NCBI GenBank assembly: GCA_964569245.1
Contig: CAZMTK010000004.1
Coordinates: 1 to 64,000, forward strand
Source of the DNA: JAAYTY01 sp964569245
GTDB lineage: Bacteria > Fermentibacterota > Fermentibacteria > Fermentibacterales > Fermentibacteraceae
Direction of reading: 5' to 3'
DNA length: 64,000 nt
Positions 28,201 to 36,672 of this stretch are shown in pieces. Below the pieces are notes generated by a model that was given only the letters and a program-made list of their open reading frames with translations, was not told the DNA's origin and ran no database searches. Positions within the stretch are counted from its first letter, which is position 1. Every line of letters begins with the position of its first letter. The translations under genes and the position numbers were made by a program.

Positions 28201-30836
28201 CCGTCGAGACCGGTGTCCTCGTTCAGGTCGGGATTGATCTCCAGCGTGCCGTTGCCGTTGGTGTCCTCGGTGTCGAGCTCTCCGTTCGCCCGCCTCTCGA
28301 GCCCGTCGCCCACGCGCTCCAGCCACCAGCTGTCCTCGTCTATCCTCTCGCCCAGGTCCAGGTACAGGCTCGCCCCCTGCGCGGTTCCTGTGGCGCGCAC
28401 GTACAGCCGCACATGGGTCTTCTTCGACAGGTCGATGCCGTAGCGGTCCATGCAGCGCATCACGCCGCCCCACGATGCCGCGCTGCCGAAGGCAGGAGTG
28501 AAGCACATCTCCAGTACGCTCGTGGCCCACTCGTCGGCCTGGTCGCCCTCGAGGCCGTCGTTGATGTGCCCCAGCCTCCACCTGTCCGTTACGTTGTACC
28601 ACTTCATCTCTCCGTTCGGAGCGATCATGCCCGATACCTGGAGAGGATTGCTCGAGAGCGACCAGCTCCGCCTCGTCTGCCCCACCGGCAACGAGGTCTC
28701 GGCGCCTTCCATGTCGTCTATGTAGGCCCGGCCGTCGGTGTTCGGATCGGGGAAGCTCGCCGCCACCTCCCCCGAGAGAATGAACCTGCTGTCGGCTTCC
28801 GTGCTGATGCCGGGTATCGCGTTGGCGAAATCCGAGAGGAACACGGGGTGGGTCTCCAGCCTCGCGTCGATGTCCGCCACCATGGTCCTGGACGACTCCT
28901 CGCCGACTCTCGGCCTGTCGTCGGGGGTGGAGGTGTTCTCGAACATGGCGGTTGCGCCGATCCATGTTCCCTGTCCGAGGTTGTAGACCGCCCTCGTTCC
29001 GAAGAGGGTCTTCTGCTGCGCCGCGAGGAACGGGAGGTACTCGTAGGAGACCCTGAGGGTGTTGCCGGGATCCTGCGCCTTCTCCGCCCACTCCCCCATG
29101 AGACTCAGGAGGCCGATCTCGTAGATGATCGTGTAGTCCACGTCCCTCGTCAGGGTGTAGTCCACTCCGTTGACCGTGATCACGACCCTCTCGCTGCCCG
29201 GCACGATGCCGAGGTTGCCCAGGGAGTAGGTCGTCGAGGCGGCCCTGTAGCTCACGGCGATGAAGTACCTGCTGCTTGATATCTCGGGGTTCTTCTCCTC
29301 GTAGGGCGCGGGGTTCTGGACGTCCAGCGAATCGCTCATGAAGGGCCTCGTGTCGGGGAAGACGATGAAGCCGTTCTCCCAGTCCACGGCATTCTCCTCG
29401 TCGGACAGGCTGCCGTCGCCATTGGTGTCCAGACCGAGGATTTCGATGAACGGCACTCCGTTCTGCGTCGCGACGGGCTGCTCGCCCGAGGGGGCGTAGT
29501 AGATGTCGCAGAGGAAGCTCTCCTGGACGATGTTGTCGTATCCCAGGAAGTATCTGTTGCGCAGCTCGTTGTACCATGTCGGATTCGAGGGGAAGGGGTC
29601 GCTGTCCTTGATGAGCCTCAGGTTCCAGCCCTCCTGCCCGAGGTCTCCGATCGTGTCGCCCTGGGCCGTGACGACCCATACCGCCACTCGGAAGTTGTCG
29701 TTGACCGGGGTACGGAACTCTATCACGGTCGAGTCCAGAACCCAGAAATCCTGGTCGGGCCCCGGGAGCAGCTCGTCCCAGAAGCCCTCCCCCGTCTCGC
29801 CTCCGGGCACGAACCAGCCCCCCTGGACAGCTCCCGTCTCGTCGTTGTTGGTGACGTCAAGGTCGTCCACGAAGACCCTGATCTGGGCGATCACCGGCTG
29901 CGGCTCGGTATCGGGATTCACCAGGAAGAAGTAGTTCTCGGCCGGATCTATCTCGAGAATCGAGTCGGTGACCATGGTCGCCTGGCCAACGAACTCGGCG
30001 GTCTCGGTTGTGCTGGCCTCCTTGCTCGCTATGGTTGTGATGTCCACGGGGCCTGCCTGTGCGACCACCTTCGCTCCGAACAGACCCTCGTGCGGTATGC
30101 TGTACGAGACGAACTCGGGCCCCGTGATCGCGAGGCTCACGTCGCCCATCTCGATGGACTGGACTATCTCGTCCTCCCAGCCCTCGTACGCCAGCCTGAT
30201 GCGGTTCTCCGGCTCCATCTCGCGCTCCGAGTCGTGATCCACGTCCACGTGGATCTTCTCCCCTATCGTTCCCTCCAGCCGGACCTGGAGCTCCTGCTCC
30301 ATCCTCAGATCCGGGAACAGGGAGGTGCGCTGCCCTTCGCTCTGCACCGCGTTAGGGCGGTAGTGCGTGATGCCGGACAGGGTGATCTTCTGGTGGCCGG
30401 ATATGTCGAGCTGGCCTCCCTCGCCGATCGTCCGGGCGATGATGGGAGGCATGTCGAGCGGAAGATAGATGGTGGGAAGCAGGCGGCCCCTCTCGCGGGA
30501 CGACCTTATGCTGTTCTCGCTGTTGCAGTCCCTCCAGGCTCTGAGAGTCGAATAGGCGAGCATCCTCTCCAGGACCGGAGCCAACGGCCCCGCTCCGGAG
30601 CGGCAGAGCGGGATGCCGTCGAGGAGCATCCTCCATCTGATGAGCCCGCGCGACGCCGAGGGTCCGGCAGCGACGGTCGCGCCAAGGGGAGCGTGGAGGA
30701 CGGGGACGGGCGAGCTGTCGAAGGCATAGGGATACAGCGGGAGGAGAGACGGGGCTCTCACTCCCGAAGCCCCGGCCGGACTGCCCGCGATGAGGAGCAG
30801 CGCCAGGAGACCGATGCAGGCGATGCTTCTTCCCGT
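25224..30836 (-). CDS. sprA: SprA-like giant outer-membrane protein (type IX secretion translocon family)
   Basis: 1870 aa from the GTG at 30836, chosen because a signal peptide follows at once (IACIGLLALLLIAGSPAGASG). The frame is open to 30920, but that reaches almost into lptF. Characteristic SprA features: an early TIYLPLDMPP/ITLSG region, VDVDHDSEREMEPENRIRLAYEG, SYSIPHEGLFGAK, many D-x-N/D-x-D loops (e.g. DTNGDGSLSDEENA), MEGAETSLPVGQTRRSW, and a long C-terminal half of alternating beta strands ending in Phe. Bacteroidota SprA is the 36-strand type IX translocon of ~2400 aa, so this one is shorter. With the C25 protease at 60.8 kb it suggests a type IX-like secretion route. Confidence 0.8.
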   Translation of the reverse strand, partial: TGRSIACIGLLALLLIAGSPAGASGVRAPSLLPLYPYAFDSSPVPVLHAPLGATVAAGPSASRGLIRWRMLLDGIPLCRSGAGPLAPVLERMLAYSTLRAWRDCNSENSIRSSRERGRLLPTIYLPLDMPPIIARTIGEGGQLDISGHQKITLSGITHYRPNAVQSEGQRTSLFPDLRMEQELQVRLEGTIGEKIHVDVDHDSEREMEPENRIRLAYEGWEDEIVQSIEMGDVSLAITGPEFVSYSIPHEGLFGAKVVAQAGPVDITTIASKEASTTETAEFVGQATMVTDSILEIDPAENYFFLVNPDTEPQPVIAQIRVFVDDLDVTNNDETGAVQGGWFVPGGETGEGFWDELLPGPDQDFWVLDSTVIEFRTPVNDNFRVAVWVVTAQGDTIGDLGQEGWNLRLIKDSDPFPSNPTWYNELRNRYFLGYDNIVQESFLCDIYYAPSGEQPVATQNGVPFIEILGLDTNGDGSLSDEENAVDWENGFIVFPDTRPFMSDSLDVQNPAPYEEKNPEISSSRYFIAVSYRAASTTYSLGNLGIVPGSERVVITVNGVDYTLTRDVDYTIIYEIGLLSLMGEWAEKAQDPGNTLRVSYEYLPFLAAQQKTLFGTRAVYNLGQGTWIGATAMFENTSTPDDRPRVGEESSRTMVADIDARLETHPVFLSDFANAIPGISTEADSRFILSGEVAASFPDPNTDGRAYIDDMEGAETSLPVGQTRRSWSLSSNPLQVSGMIAPNGEMKWYNVTDRWRLGHINDGLEGDQADEWATSVLEMCFTPAFGSAASWGGVMRCMDRYGIDLSKKTHVRLYVRATGTAQGASLYLDLGERIDEDSWWLERVGDGLERRANGELDTEDTNGNGTLEINPDLNEDTGLDGLPNPVEFPGSPEADPNRDDYYYNSSVPDPVERFRRINGTEDNAWLDTEDLNRNGLLDRSDSYFRIRIPLDDPDYIVSGPNQYGWMLVEVPLSDSALVTVPDGLTSEPSWEKIVYARLWVEGFTQRDTIDVFDFSIVGNRWEPRPVSAGIGVSPPVEPGELVIVSTVNNQDNPDYAADPPPGIDPGRDEQGNLKLEQSISIESVGILPGHECRARQTFYSSEDYTGYSTVRFPVHGSQNAAGEFFYRMGSDSLNYYEIAAPLTPGWQTVTTDLDDLTDLKQLRVERDVDFIRVGNLSVRGNPNLAAVVELSAGIRNTTASALSTTAWLDDLTLRGPYSGIDAARRISATVDVADLMSISGDYRFIGADFHGLGQRKGQGSSTTSLSSGLTLNLDRFTPPLWSVSLPATLAWKRQLSEPRFAPSSDIRLDGDESWEQRTESEQWDTGVSWRRNRRSTSLLSTILIDPWTVSHNYTTGTGRSPSYRDSLTSARARLGYDLSLPQRPLFSLPVLGGVQPRPSRIAFGLQRDNGWDTRWSLGSEDTVQTRATRQRTFRSDGSLGFNLWSRQSASISLAVTRDLLYPWRGGAPISIGREIQRSQSLSLSQEITLWDYLVPRVSYEAAYGSARLAPHTASGEDSLGSPDVSLTATRRLDLRIGLVKALHSIARLRDERLDEQADPGSPRWLLSRLDRWADRITDPTVTISRTLGSEYDELGYYPGLDYRFGLVTELEGVEAYDRTRSDNVQVSTGFRPTGSMSVRGEYSSTDSRHYYSGYWNRQMSKTWPSVTVSWSGLERIRPFSGLLRSGTLSTGYRLERGESGRFESGDYIRTSATTTSRWSPLFSVSAMLRNEVQITLSDNISTTETRNYTGTNALTRSSSGSVQVNIQYSFSSPGGLAIPLPLLDRLRIRFQSDLTTALLISRSGTKTEILVAGFEDQLQSDRVEWRIEPSASYDFGTVTAGLKGIYGWKTDKVNSVYDQRDFGLDIWATINF

Positions 30837-30910
30837 CACATGCTCCACTAGTCTTCGGCTTTCCGGCGGTTCCCGGGACCGCGGGGGCCGCGTCCAGCAG
30901 CCCCCCGCTG

Positions 30911-30939
30911 TTGTTGGCACCGGGTTTCCTGCGTATCAT
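30911..30939 (+). promoter_or_regulatory. Possible promoter of lptFG with very short leader
   Basis: TTGTTG, 17 bases, TATCAT, ending nine bases before the lptF ATG. The -10 matches five of six positions. If correct the leader would be only about three bases long. Confidence 0.35.
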
Positions 30940-30948
30940 GGGGGCGAC

Positions 30949-32313
30949 ATGAGAAAGCTGCAAGCATACGCGCTGAAGGAGTTCCTGCCGCCGTTCCTCC
31001 TCTCCATCTGCGTGTTCACGTTCGTGATGCTTCTGGAGAAGCTGCTGGACCTGCTCGACATGATCGTGACGCGGGGTCTTCCAGCGAGGACCGTGCTGGA
31101 GATCTTCCTGCTCCTCCTCCCCTCCATGATAGCCGTCGTCGTCCCGATGGCCGTCCTTGCGGGAGTTCTCATGGCCTTCGGCAGGATGTCCAGCGAACTG
31201 GAGATCACGGCGATGAAGGCCTCTGGAGTCGGCATACTGACCCCGATGGCCCCGGTGTTCTGGTTCGGCGTTCTTGCGGCCCTGGCGCTGGTGTACTTCA
31301 ACAACAACGTCCTCCCTGACGCGAATCACATGGCGCGCAACCTCCTGCTCGACATCGGCTCGACCAGGCCGACCGCCAGGATAATCCCGGGAATGTTCAT
31401 CGACGACATCGAGAACTACACGATCCTGGTGGGGAGCAAGGACGACATCACGGGAGAACTCCGTGACGTCGTAGTACAGCAGCGGCCCGCCGGCTCCGAG
31501 GTTCCACGGACCGTCACTGCCCAGGCCGGGAGGATGGAGCCGGTCTCGGCCAACCGGATGAGGCTCGTGCTGAGGGACGGGCAGATGCAGGAGCTCGATG
31601 GCGACGGCACCTTCAGGCTCCTCGACTTCTCCACCTGGTCCATCGAGGTCACCAGCTCCGAGGAGCTGACGAGAAGGGAGAGGGAGAACAGGGGCGACAG
31701 GGAGATGTCGGCAGCCCAGATGCAGATGCTGGTGGATTCGGCCATGAGGGAGGTGTCCCTGCTCCGCGACTCGCTGACGGCGATTGGCAGGGCTCCGCTC
31801 GAGACTCTGGCATCCGGCGGCTCTCCCTTCGGTCCGGACAGCGCATCCGCCTCCGTGAGCCCGAGGGGATGGTTCAACCAGGCCAGGAACAGGCTGAGCA
31901 GCTTCGCAGGGCGGGTGGACCAGCTCGACGTCGGAGCCAGGATGATCGAGCGAACGGTGCTCAGATACAGGGTGGAGATCGCCAAGAAGTACTCGATTCC
32001 ATTCGCATGCATAGTGTTCGTCCTGCTGGGAGCTCCCCTGGGAATAGCCACCAGGCAGTCGGGGGCTGGTGCGAACCTGCTGATGAGCCTGGTCTTCATC
32101 CTCTTCTACTACCTGTTCCTGATCGGCGGAGAGAGCCTCGCGGACAAGGGGATCCTCTCGCCCGACGCTGTCATGTGGGCGCCCAACGTTCTTCTGGGAG
32201 CTCTAGGAGTCTATCTCACGGCAAGGAGCGTCAGAGAGGGCGAGCCGATCCCCCTGCCGGATCTGCGAGGGCTTGCACGGCGGCTGTCCGGGCGCCCGGG
32301 GCGGCGTTCGTGA
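30949..32313 (+). CDS. lptF: LPS export permease LptF (YjgP/YjgQ family)
   Basis: 454 aa from the ATG at 30949 (MRKLQAYALKEFLPPFL), the normal family start. Three N-terminal helices (~10-35, ~52-80, ~95-120) and three C-terminal ones (~345-440) flank a periplasmic region of about 230 residues. Motifs: LPSMIAVVVPMAVLAGVLMAFGRMSSELEI and, late, IPFACIVFVLLGAPLGI. About 90 residues longer than E. coli LptF, the extra lying in the periplasmic part. With LptG it would form the inner-membrane permease that moves LPS to the Lpt bridge with LptB, which is not in this window. GTGA overlap with the next gene. Confidence 0.9.
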   Translation: MRKLQAYALKEFLPPFLLSICVFTFVMLLEKLLDLLDMIVTRGLPARTVLEIFLLLLPSMIAVVVPMAVLAGVLMAFGRMSSELEITAMKASGVGILTPMAPVFWFGVLAALALVYFNNNVLPDANHMARNLLLDIGSTRPTARIIPGMFIDDIENYTILVGSKDDITGELRDVVVQQRPAGSEVPRTVTAQAGRMEPVSANRMRLVLRDGQMQELDGDGTFRLLDFSTWSIEVTSSEELTRRERENRGDREMSAAQMQMLVDSAMREVSLLRDSLTAIGRAPLETLASGGSPFGPDSASASVSPRGWFNQARNRLSSFAGRVDQLDVGARMIERTVLRYRVEIAKKYSIPFACIVFVLLGAPLGIATRQSGAGANLLMSLVFILFYYLFLIGGESLADKGILSPDAVMWAPNVLLGALGVYLTARSVREGEPIPLPDLRGLARRLSGRPGRRS

Positions 32314-33398
32314 TCCGGAAGCTGGACGCCTACGTGGCGGGGTCCTTCGTCAGGATGGTGGCGTTCGCCGTGGCTGCCTTCGTGGTCGTCTTCGTGAGCG
32401 TGGACTCGCTCGAGCACATGAGCAGGTGGATCGACAAGCGCGTGGAGTTCGTGACCTTCCTGAAGTACTACTTCTACGGGCTGCCCTACATCGTCGTGCT
32501 GGTGATGCCGGTGGCGCTGCTTCTCTGCTCGCTGTTCCTGGTCTATACGCTCGCCAGGCGCAACGAGCTGATGGCCATGACCTGCTCCGGAGTCAGCGTC
32601 CCCAGAACCTATCTGCCGCTCCTGGTCGTCGGGCTGGCCGCTTCACTGGTCGAGATGGTCCTAGGGGACTTCGTGGTGCCCGAGGCTCTCTACAGGCAGT
32701 CGGTGGTCAGGCGCGTGGAGATAGACGGTCACGAGCCGACCGACTACTCCCTCAGGACGTCCTTCTCCTTCAAGACGCTCGACGGAGCGATGATGGACAT
32801 CGGCTACTTCGACGGCAGGCGGGAGACGATGAGATCGGTAACCATCCTGTGGCTCGACGACGGCATGAAACTGGCGAGACGGCTGGACGCGGAGAGGCTC
32901 GACTACCGGGACGGCGAGTGGATTGCGTTCGGGGCCGAGGTACGGGAGATCGGGCCTTCGGGGGCGGTCATCCTGACTGCTGCGGATTCGATGCCCCTGC
33001 CGGTTCTGGAGGAGACGCCGGCGGATTTCGCCACGAGGCCCAGGGCGCCGTCCGAGATGAACTTCCTCGAACTCTCGAGGTACATCGGCAGAGTCGAGTC
33101 GGCGGGCGGAGACACGCGGGAGGACAAGGTCGAGCTGTGGCTGAAGTTCTTCTTCCCGCTCTCGAACTTCATAATGGTCCTGGTCGGGGCTCCGCTCGCC
33201 GCGCGCAATCCCCGCAGCGGCAAGACGATGAGCCTCGGCCTCGCCATTCTCCTGGCCTTCGTCTTCTTCTCTCTTCTCAGGCTCGGCCAGACGCTGGGCC
33301 ACAAGGGAACGCTCTCGCCGGTGATCGCGGCAGGTCTCGCCGACGCAGTGTTCATTGCGATCGGCGTCTGGCTGATGTTCAGGCCCTCGACTTCCTGA
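32310..33398 (+). CDS. lptG: LPS export permease LptG (YjgP/YjgQ family)
   Basis: 362 aa; GTG start overlapping the lptF stop. VIRKLDAYVAGSFVRM, then SVDSLEHMSRWIDK, VLVMPVALLLCSLFLVYTLARRNELMAMTCSGVS, a periplasmic beta-rich stretch (~130-270), and PLSNFIMVLVGAPLAARNPRSGKTMSLGLAI near the end. Length and layout match LptG. Paired family members in one operon are the usual LptF/LptG arrangement; which is F and which is G is set by order and length only. Confidence 0.9.
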   Translation: MIRKLDAYVAGSFVRMVAFAVAAFVVVFVSVDSLEHMSRWIDKRVEFVTFLKYYFYGLPYIVVLVMPVALLLCSLFLVYTLARRNELMAMTCSGVSVPRTYLPLLVVGLAASLVEMVLGDFVVPEALYRQSVVRRVEIDGHEPTDYSLRTSFSFKTLDGAMMDIGYFDGRRETMRSVTILWLDDGMKLARRLDAERLDYRDGEWIAFGAEVREIGPSGAVILTAADSMPLPVLEETPADFATRPRAPSEMNFLELSRYIGRVESAGGDTREDKVELWLKFFFPLSNFIMVLVGAPLAARNPRSGKTMSLGLAILLAFVFFSLLRLGQTLGHKGTLSPVIAAGLADAVFIAIGVWLMFRPSTS

Positions 33399-33440
33399 GT
33401 AAGCCATGGGGCGCCCGCCGACGGGAGACAGCCAAGATAG

Positions 33441-33462
33441 GGGCGCCGGTCTCCCGGCGCCC
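33441..33462. terminator. Bidirectional GC hairpin between lptG and serC
   Basis: Perfect 9-bp GC-only stem (GGGCGCCGG/CCGGCGCCC) with TCTC loop in the 92-bp gap between two converging genes. No T-run on either side, but location and strength favour a terminator role. Confidence 0.55.
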
Positions 33463-33490
33463 TCCCGAACCTCAGCCGCTGCTGGAGTTA

Positions 33491-34573
33491 TTAGTTGGCC
33501 TTGCGGAACGCCTCCATGAACTCCGCCAGCTTCACGGCTCCCGCCAGAGGCATCGCGTTGTACATGGACGCCCTGCATCCTCCTACGTCGCGGTGGCCCT
33601 TGAGGCCAACGAGCTCCTTCTCCTTGGCCTCGGAGACGAACTTCGCCTCGAGTTCCTCGGTGGCCAGACGGAACGTGACGTTCATCACCGAGCGGGAGTC
33701 CTTGTCGACCGTGCCCCTGTAGAAGCCTCCGCTTCCGTCAATCGCGTCGTACACGGCCTTCGCCTTGGCTTCGTTGACCTTCTCCACCGCCTCGAGGCCC
33801 CCCTGCGCCTTCAGCCACTTCATGACCAGCCCCACGACGTAGATGGGGAACACCGGCGGAGTGTTGAACAGAGAGTCCTTCGACATGTGGGTCTTGTAGG
33901 AGAGCATCGTGGGGATGCCGTCCTTCGCGCTTTCCACCCATGCCTTGCGAACGACGACGGCGGTTACTCCAGCCGGGCCGATGTTCTTCTGGGCGCCGGC
34001 ATAGATGAGGCTGAACTTCCCGTAGTCCAGCCTGCGCGAGAGGAAGTCGCTCGACATGTCGCAGACGAGGGGCACGCTCCCGGTTTCCGGGAACTTCGTC
34101 ATGCGCGTTCCGAAGATCGTGTTGTTGCTCGTCACGTGAACGTAGGCGGCGCCGGGCGTGAGATTGAACTCGGTGGGGACGAAGCTGAACTTCCGCTCCT
34201 CGCTCGAGGCGGCGATGTTGACCTTTCCGAAGAGCTTGGCCTCCTTTATGGCGTTCTTGGACCAGGCTCCTGTGTGCACGTAGTCCGCGGTACGGTCCTG
34301 CGATAGGAAGTTGTAGGGCACCATGCAGAACTGCAGGCTTGCGCCGCCGCCGAGAAAGAGCACTGCGTACTCCTCGGAGGAAAGCCCCATCACGCCGAGC
34401 ATGTCGTTCATCGCTTCGTGCATCAGATCTTCGAACTTCTTGTCCCTGTGGGACATCTCCATGATGGACATCCCGAGGCTGCGGAAGTTGACCGCACCTG
34501 CCGCGGCCTCCTTCAGAACCTCCAGCGGAAGCGTTGCGGGTCCGGGGTTGAAGTTGAACACCCTCTCAGGCAT
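33491..34573 (-). CDS. serC: Phosphoserine aminotransferase SerC
   Basis: 360 aa from the ATG at 34573 behind AGGGAGGGCTGTC. Starts MPERVFNFNPGPATLP, the normal SerC N-terminus. GGGASLQF binds PLP phosphate, AGAQKNIGPAG holds PLP Lys196, and SHRDKKF and GGCRASMYNA are substrate-binding motifs. It converts 3-phosphohydroxypyruvate and glutamate to phosphoserine, and may also serve pyridoxal phosphate synthesis. It lies 80 bp downstream of ligA on the same strand. The SHMT-like gene at 58.5 kb could use its product serine. Confidence 0.95.
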   Translation of the reverse strand: MPERVFNFNPGPATLPLEVLKEAAAGAVNFRSLGMSIMEMSHRDKKFEDLMHEAMNDMLGVMGLSSEEYAVLFLGGGASLQFCMVPYNFLSQDRTADYVHTGAWSKNAIKEAKLFGKVNIAASSEERKFSFVPTEFNLTPGAAYVHVTSNNTIFGTRMTKFPETGSVPLVCDMSSDFLSRRLDYGKFSLIYAGAQKNIGPAGVTAVVVRKAWVESAKDGIPTMLSYKTHMSKDSLFNTPPVFPIYVVGLVMKWLKAQGGLEAVEKVNEAKAKAVYDAIDGSGGFYRGTVDKDSRSVMNVTFRLATEELEAKFVSEAKEKELVGLKGHRDVGGCRASMYNAMPLAGAVKLAEFMEAFRKAN

Positions 34574-34653
34574 GACAGCCCTCCCTGACTGTTGGATCGA
34601 GCCCGCCGACAACCGGCGGGAAGCGCTCGGGGAAGATATGGAATGGGTCCGAG

Positions 34654-36672
34654 CTAGGGCAACCTGCCGCTTGCGCTTCCACGGACCCTTTCGAGGAACT
34701 CGGCCTCTCCGACGACCTCGATTCCGAGGCGCTCGGCCTCTGCGAGCTTGCTCCCCGCTCCCGGGCCAGCCACGACGAGGTCCGTCTTCGAAGACACGCT
34801 GCCGGTCACTCTCGCGCCTGCGGCCTCGGCCAGCCTCCTCGCTTCGTCTCTGGGGATCTCGAGCCCGCCCGTGAACACTATCGTCAGCCCGTCGAGCGGG
34901 CCTCCGCCTGAAGCCGGAAGCGCCGCTGCGGGCTTCACGCCGGCATCTATCAGCCTCTCGACTGCTCCGGCTGTGACGTCGTCCCTGAAGAAGGCGGCCA
35001 GAGACCGGGCCAGCACCGGCCCTATCCCGCGGGTAGAGCGCAGTTCCTCCTCGGTCGCCGATGCCAGCCTCTCCAAGCTCCCGAATCTCCCGGCGAGAGC
35101 TCCTGCCGCGACCCTGCCGACCCCGGGGATGCCTAGCGCGGCGATGAACCTCTCGAGATCAGGCTTCCTGCTCTTCTCTATCGAAGCGGCCAGGCTGCCA
35201 GCGGATCTGGCTCCCATCCTCTCCAGTCCCGCCAGCGAAGCGACGTCGAGCCTGTAGATGTCAGAGAGGTCGCGCACCAGGCCGGTATCCACGAGTCTGT
35301 CGGCGAGCTTCTCACCCAGTCCGTCTATGTCCATCGCATCTCTGCCCGCCCAGTGCAGGATGCTCTCGCGGAGCCTGGCCGGACACGAGAAGTTCATGCA
35401 CCTGTGGGCGCTCTCCCCCTCGGGCCTCACCACGGGGCCGCGGCAGACGGGACACCTGGAGGGGAATGCGAATGGAGCCGACCTTTCTCCATCGGGGGAG
35501 CCGAGCGACCTCACGATCTCGGGGATGACTTCTCCCGCCCTGCGTACGATCACCATGTCGCCGGGGCGCACGTCCCTCCTCGTCAGCTCGTCCTCGTTGT
35601 GGAGGGTCGCGCTAGTGACGGTGACGCCTCCGACCCTCACGGGCTCCAGCTTCGCCACCGGAGTCAGCCTGCCGGTCCTCCCGACGCCCAGTTCGATCGA
35701 GATCACCCTGGTGACGGCCTCCTGCGCATGGAACTTCCAGGCGACGGCCCAGCGAGGAGCCCGGGATATCGAGCCCATACGGTTCGCCAGGGAGAAGTCG
35801 TCGAGCTTCACCACCGCTCCGTCTATCTCCCAGGGAAGCGAGGGCCTGTCGGCCTCCAGCTCGGCCAGCGCCTTCTCGACCTCCCTCGCGCCTCTGCACG
35901 GTCTGCTTCGGCCCGATACGGGGATGCCCCAGCGCTCCAGGGCCTCGAGGAGCGCCGTCTGGGTCTCGATGCCCTCGGGGGGCGCGGCCACGGACCACGC
36001 CACGAAGCTCAGCGGCCTCGAGGCCGTGACCCTGCTGTCGAGCTGTCTCAGCGAGCCCGACGCCGCGTTGCGGGGGTTGGCGAAAGGCTTCTCGCCGGCT
36101 TCCTTCCTTCTCCTGTTCAGCGACTCGAAGTCGGCCTTGCGGAACACCACCTCCCCCCTGACCTCCAGGTCCCGGGGCGCGTCCTCCGGGAGCGCCAGAG
36201 GAACCGACCTGACGGTCCTGATGTTCGCGGTGACGTCCTCGCCTGTCGTCCCGTCGCCCCTGGTCGCTCCCCTGACAAGAATCCCATCCCTGTATGAAAG
36301 CGAGACTGCGAGCCCGTCGAGCTTGGGCTCGACCGAATAGCGGGGGGGAGCGTCGAGGCCCGTCTCCCGCATGATCCGCATTTCGAACGCCGCGAACTCC
36401 TCAGCGTCGAACACGTTGTCGAGGCTGAGCATGGGAGGGTCATGGACCACGGCGGCGAATCCTGTCACCGGAGGCGCCCCCACGCGGCTTGTAGGCGAAT
36501 CGGGGGTCCTCAGCCCGGGCCAGGTTTCCTCGAGCTGAACGAGGCGTGACACCAGCGCATCGAAGTCCTCGTCGGGGATCTCCGAGCGGTCCTCCCTGTA
36601 GTACAGGGCCCTGTGGTGCTCTATCAGCCTGCGCAGCGCGCGAGCCTCTTCGAGCGCTTCGCGTGGAATCAC
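34654..36672 (-). CDS. ligA: NAD-dependent DNA ligase LigA
   Basis: 672 aa, normal for the family. GTG at 36672 overlaps the GH57 stop (GTGA); the frame is open further but lies inside the GH57 gene. Domain Ia (YYREDRSEIPDEDFD), adenylation domain with EPKLDG (AMP-lysine K117), OB fold, zinc finger CPVCRGPV...CMNFSCP, helix-hairpin-helix region (GIPGVGRVAAGAL, RGIGPVLARSL) and a C-terminal BRCT domain (~590-665). It seals nicks in replication and repair using NAD+. The genomic setting, after a glycoside hydrolase, is unremarkable except for tight coupling. Confidence 0.96.
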   Translation of the reverse strand: MIPREALEEARALRRLIEHHRALYYREDRSEIPDEDFDALVSRLVQLEETWPGLRTPDSPTSRVGAPPVTGFAAVVHDPPMLSLDNVFDAEEFAAFEMRIMRETGLDAPPRYSVEPKLDGLAVSLSYRDGILVRGATRGDGTTGEDVTANIRTVRSVPLALPEDAPRDLEVRGEVVFRKADFESLNRRRKEAGEKPFANPRNAASGSLRQLDSRVTASRPLSFVAWSVAAPPEGIETQTALLEALERWGIPVSGRSRPCRGAREVEKALAELEADRPSLPWEIDGAVVKLDDFSLANRMGSISRAPRWAVAWKFHAQEAVTRVISIELGVGRTGRLTPVAKLEPVRVGGVTVTSATLHNEDELTRRDVRPGDMVIVRRAGEVIPEIVRSLGSPDGERSAPFAFPSRCPVCRGPVVRPEGESAHRCMNFSCPARLRESILHWAGRDAMDIDGLGEKLADRLVDTGLVRDLSDIYRLDVASLAGLERMGARSAGSLAASIEKSRKPDLERFIAALGIPGVGRVAAGALAGRFGSLERLASATEEELRSTRGIGPVLARSLAAFFRDDVTAGAVERLIDAGVKPAAALPASGGGPLDGLTIVFTGGLEIPRDEARRLAEAAGARVTGSVSSKTDLVVAGPGAGSKLAEAERLGIEVVGEAEFLERVRGSASGRLP

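Noticed and set aside
30914..30932. TTGGCAC-like -24 element before lptF
   Set aside because: The -12 position reads TTCC instead of TTGC, so the near-invariant GC is missing; a sigma-70-like pair fits better.
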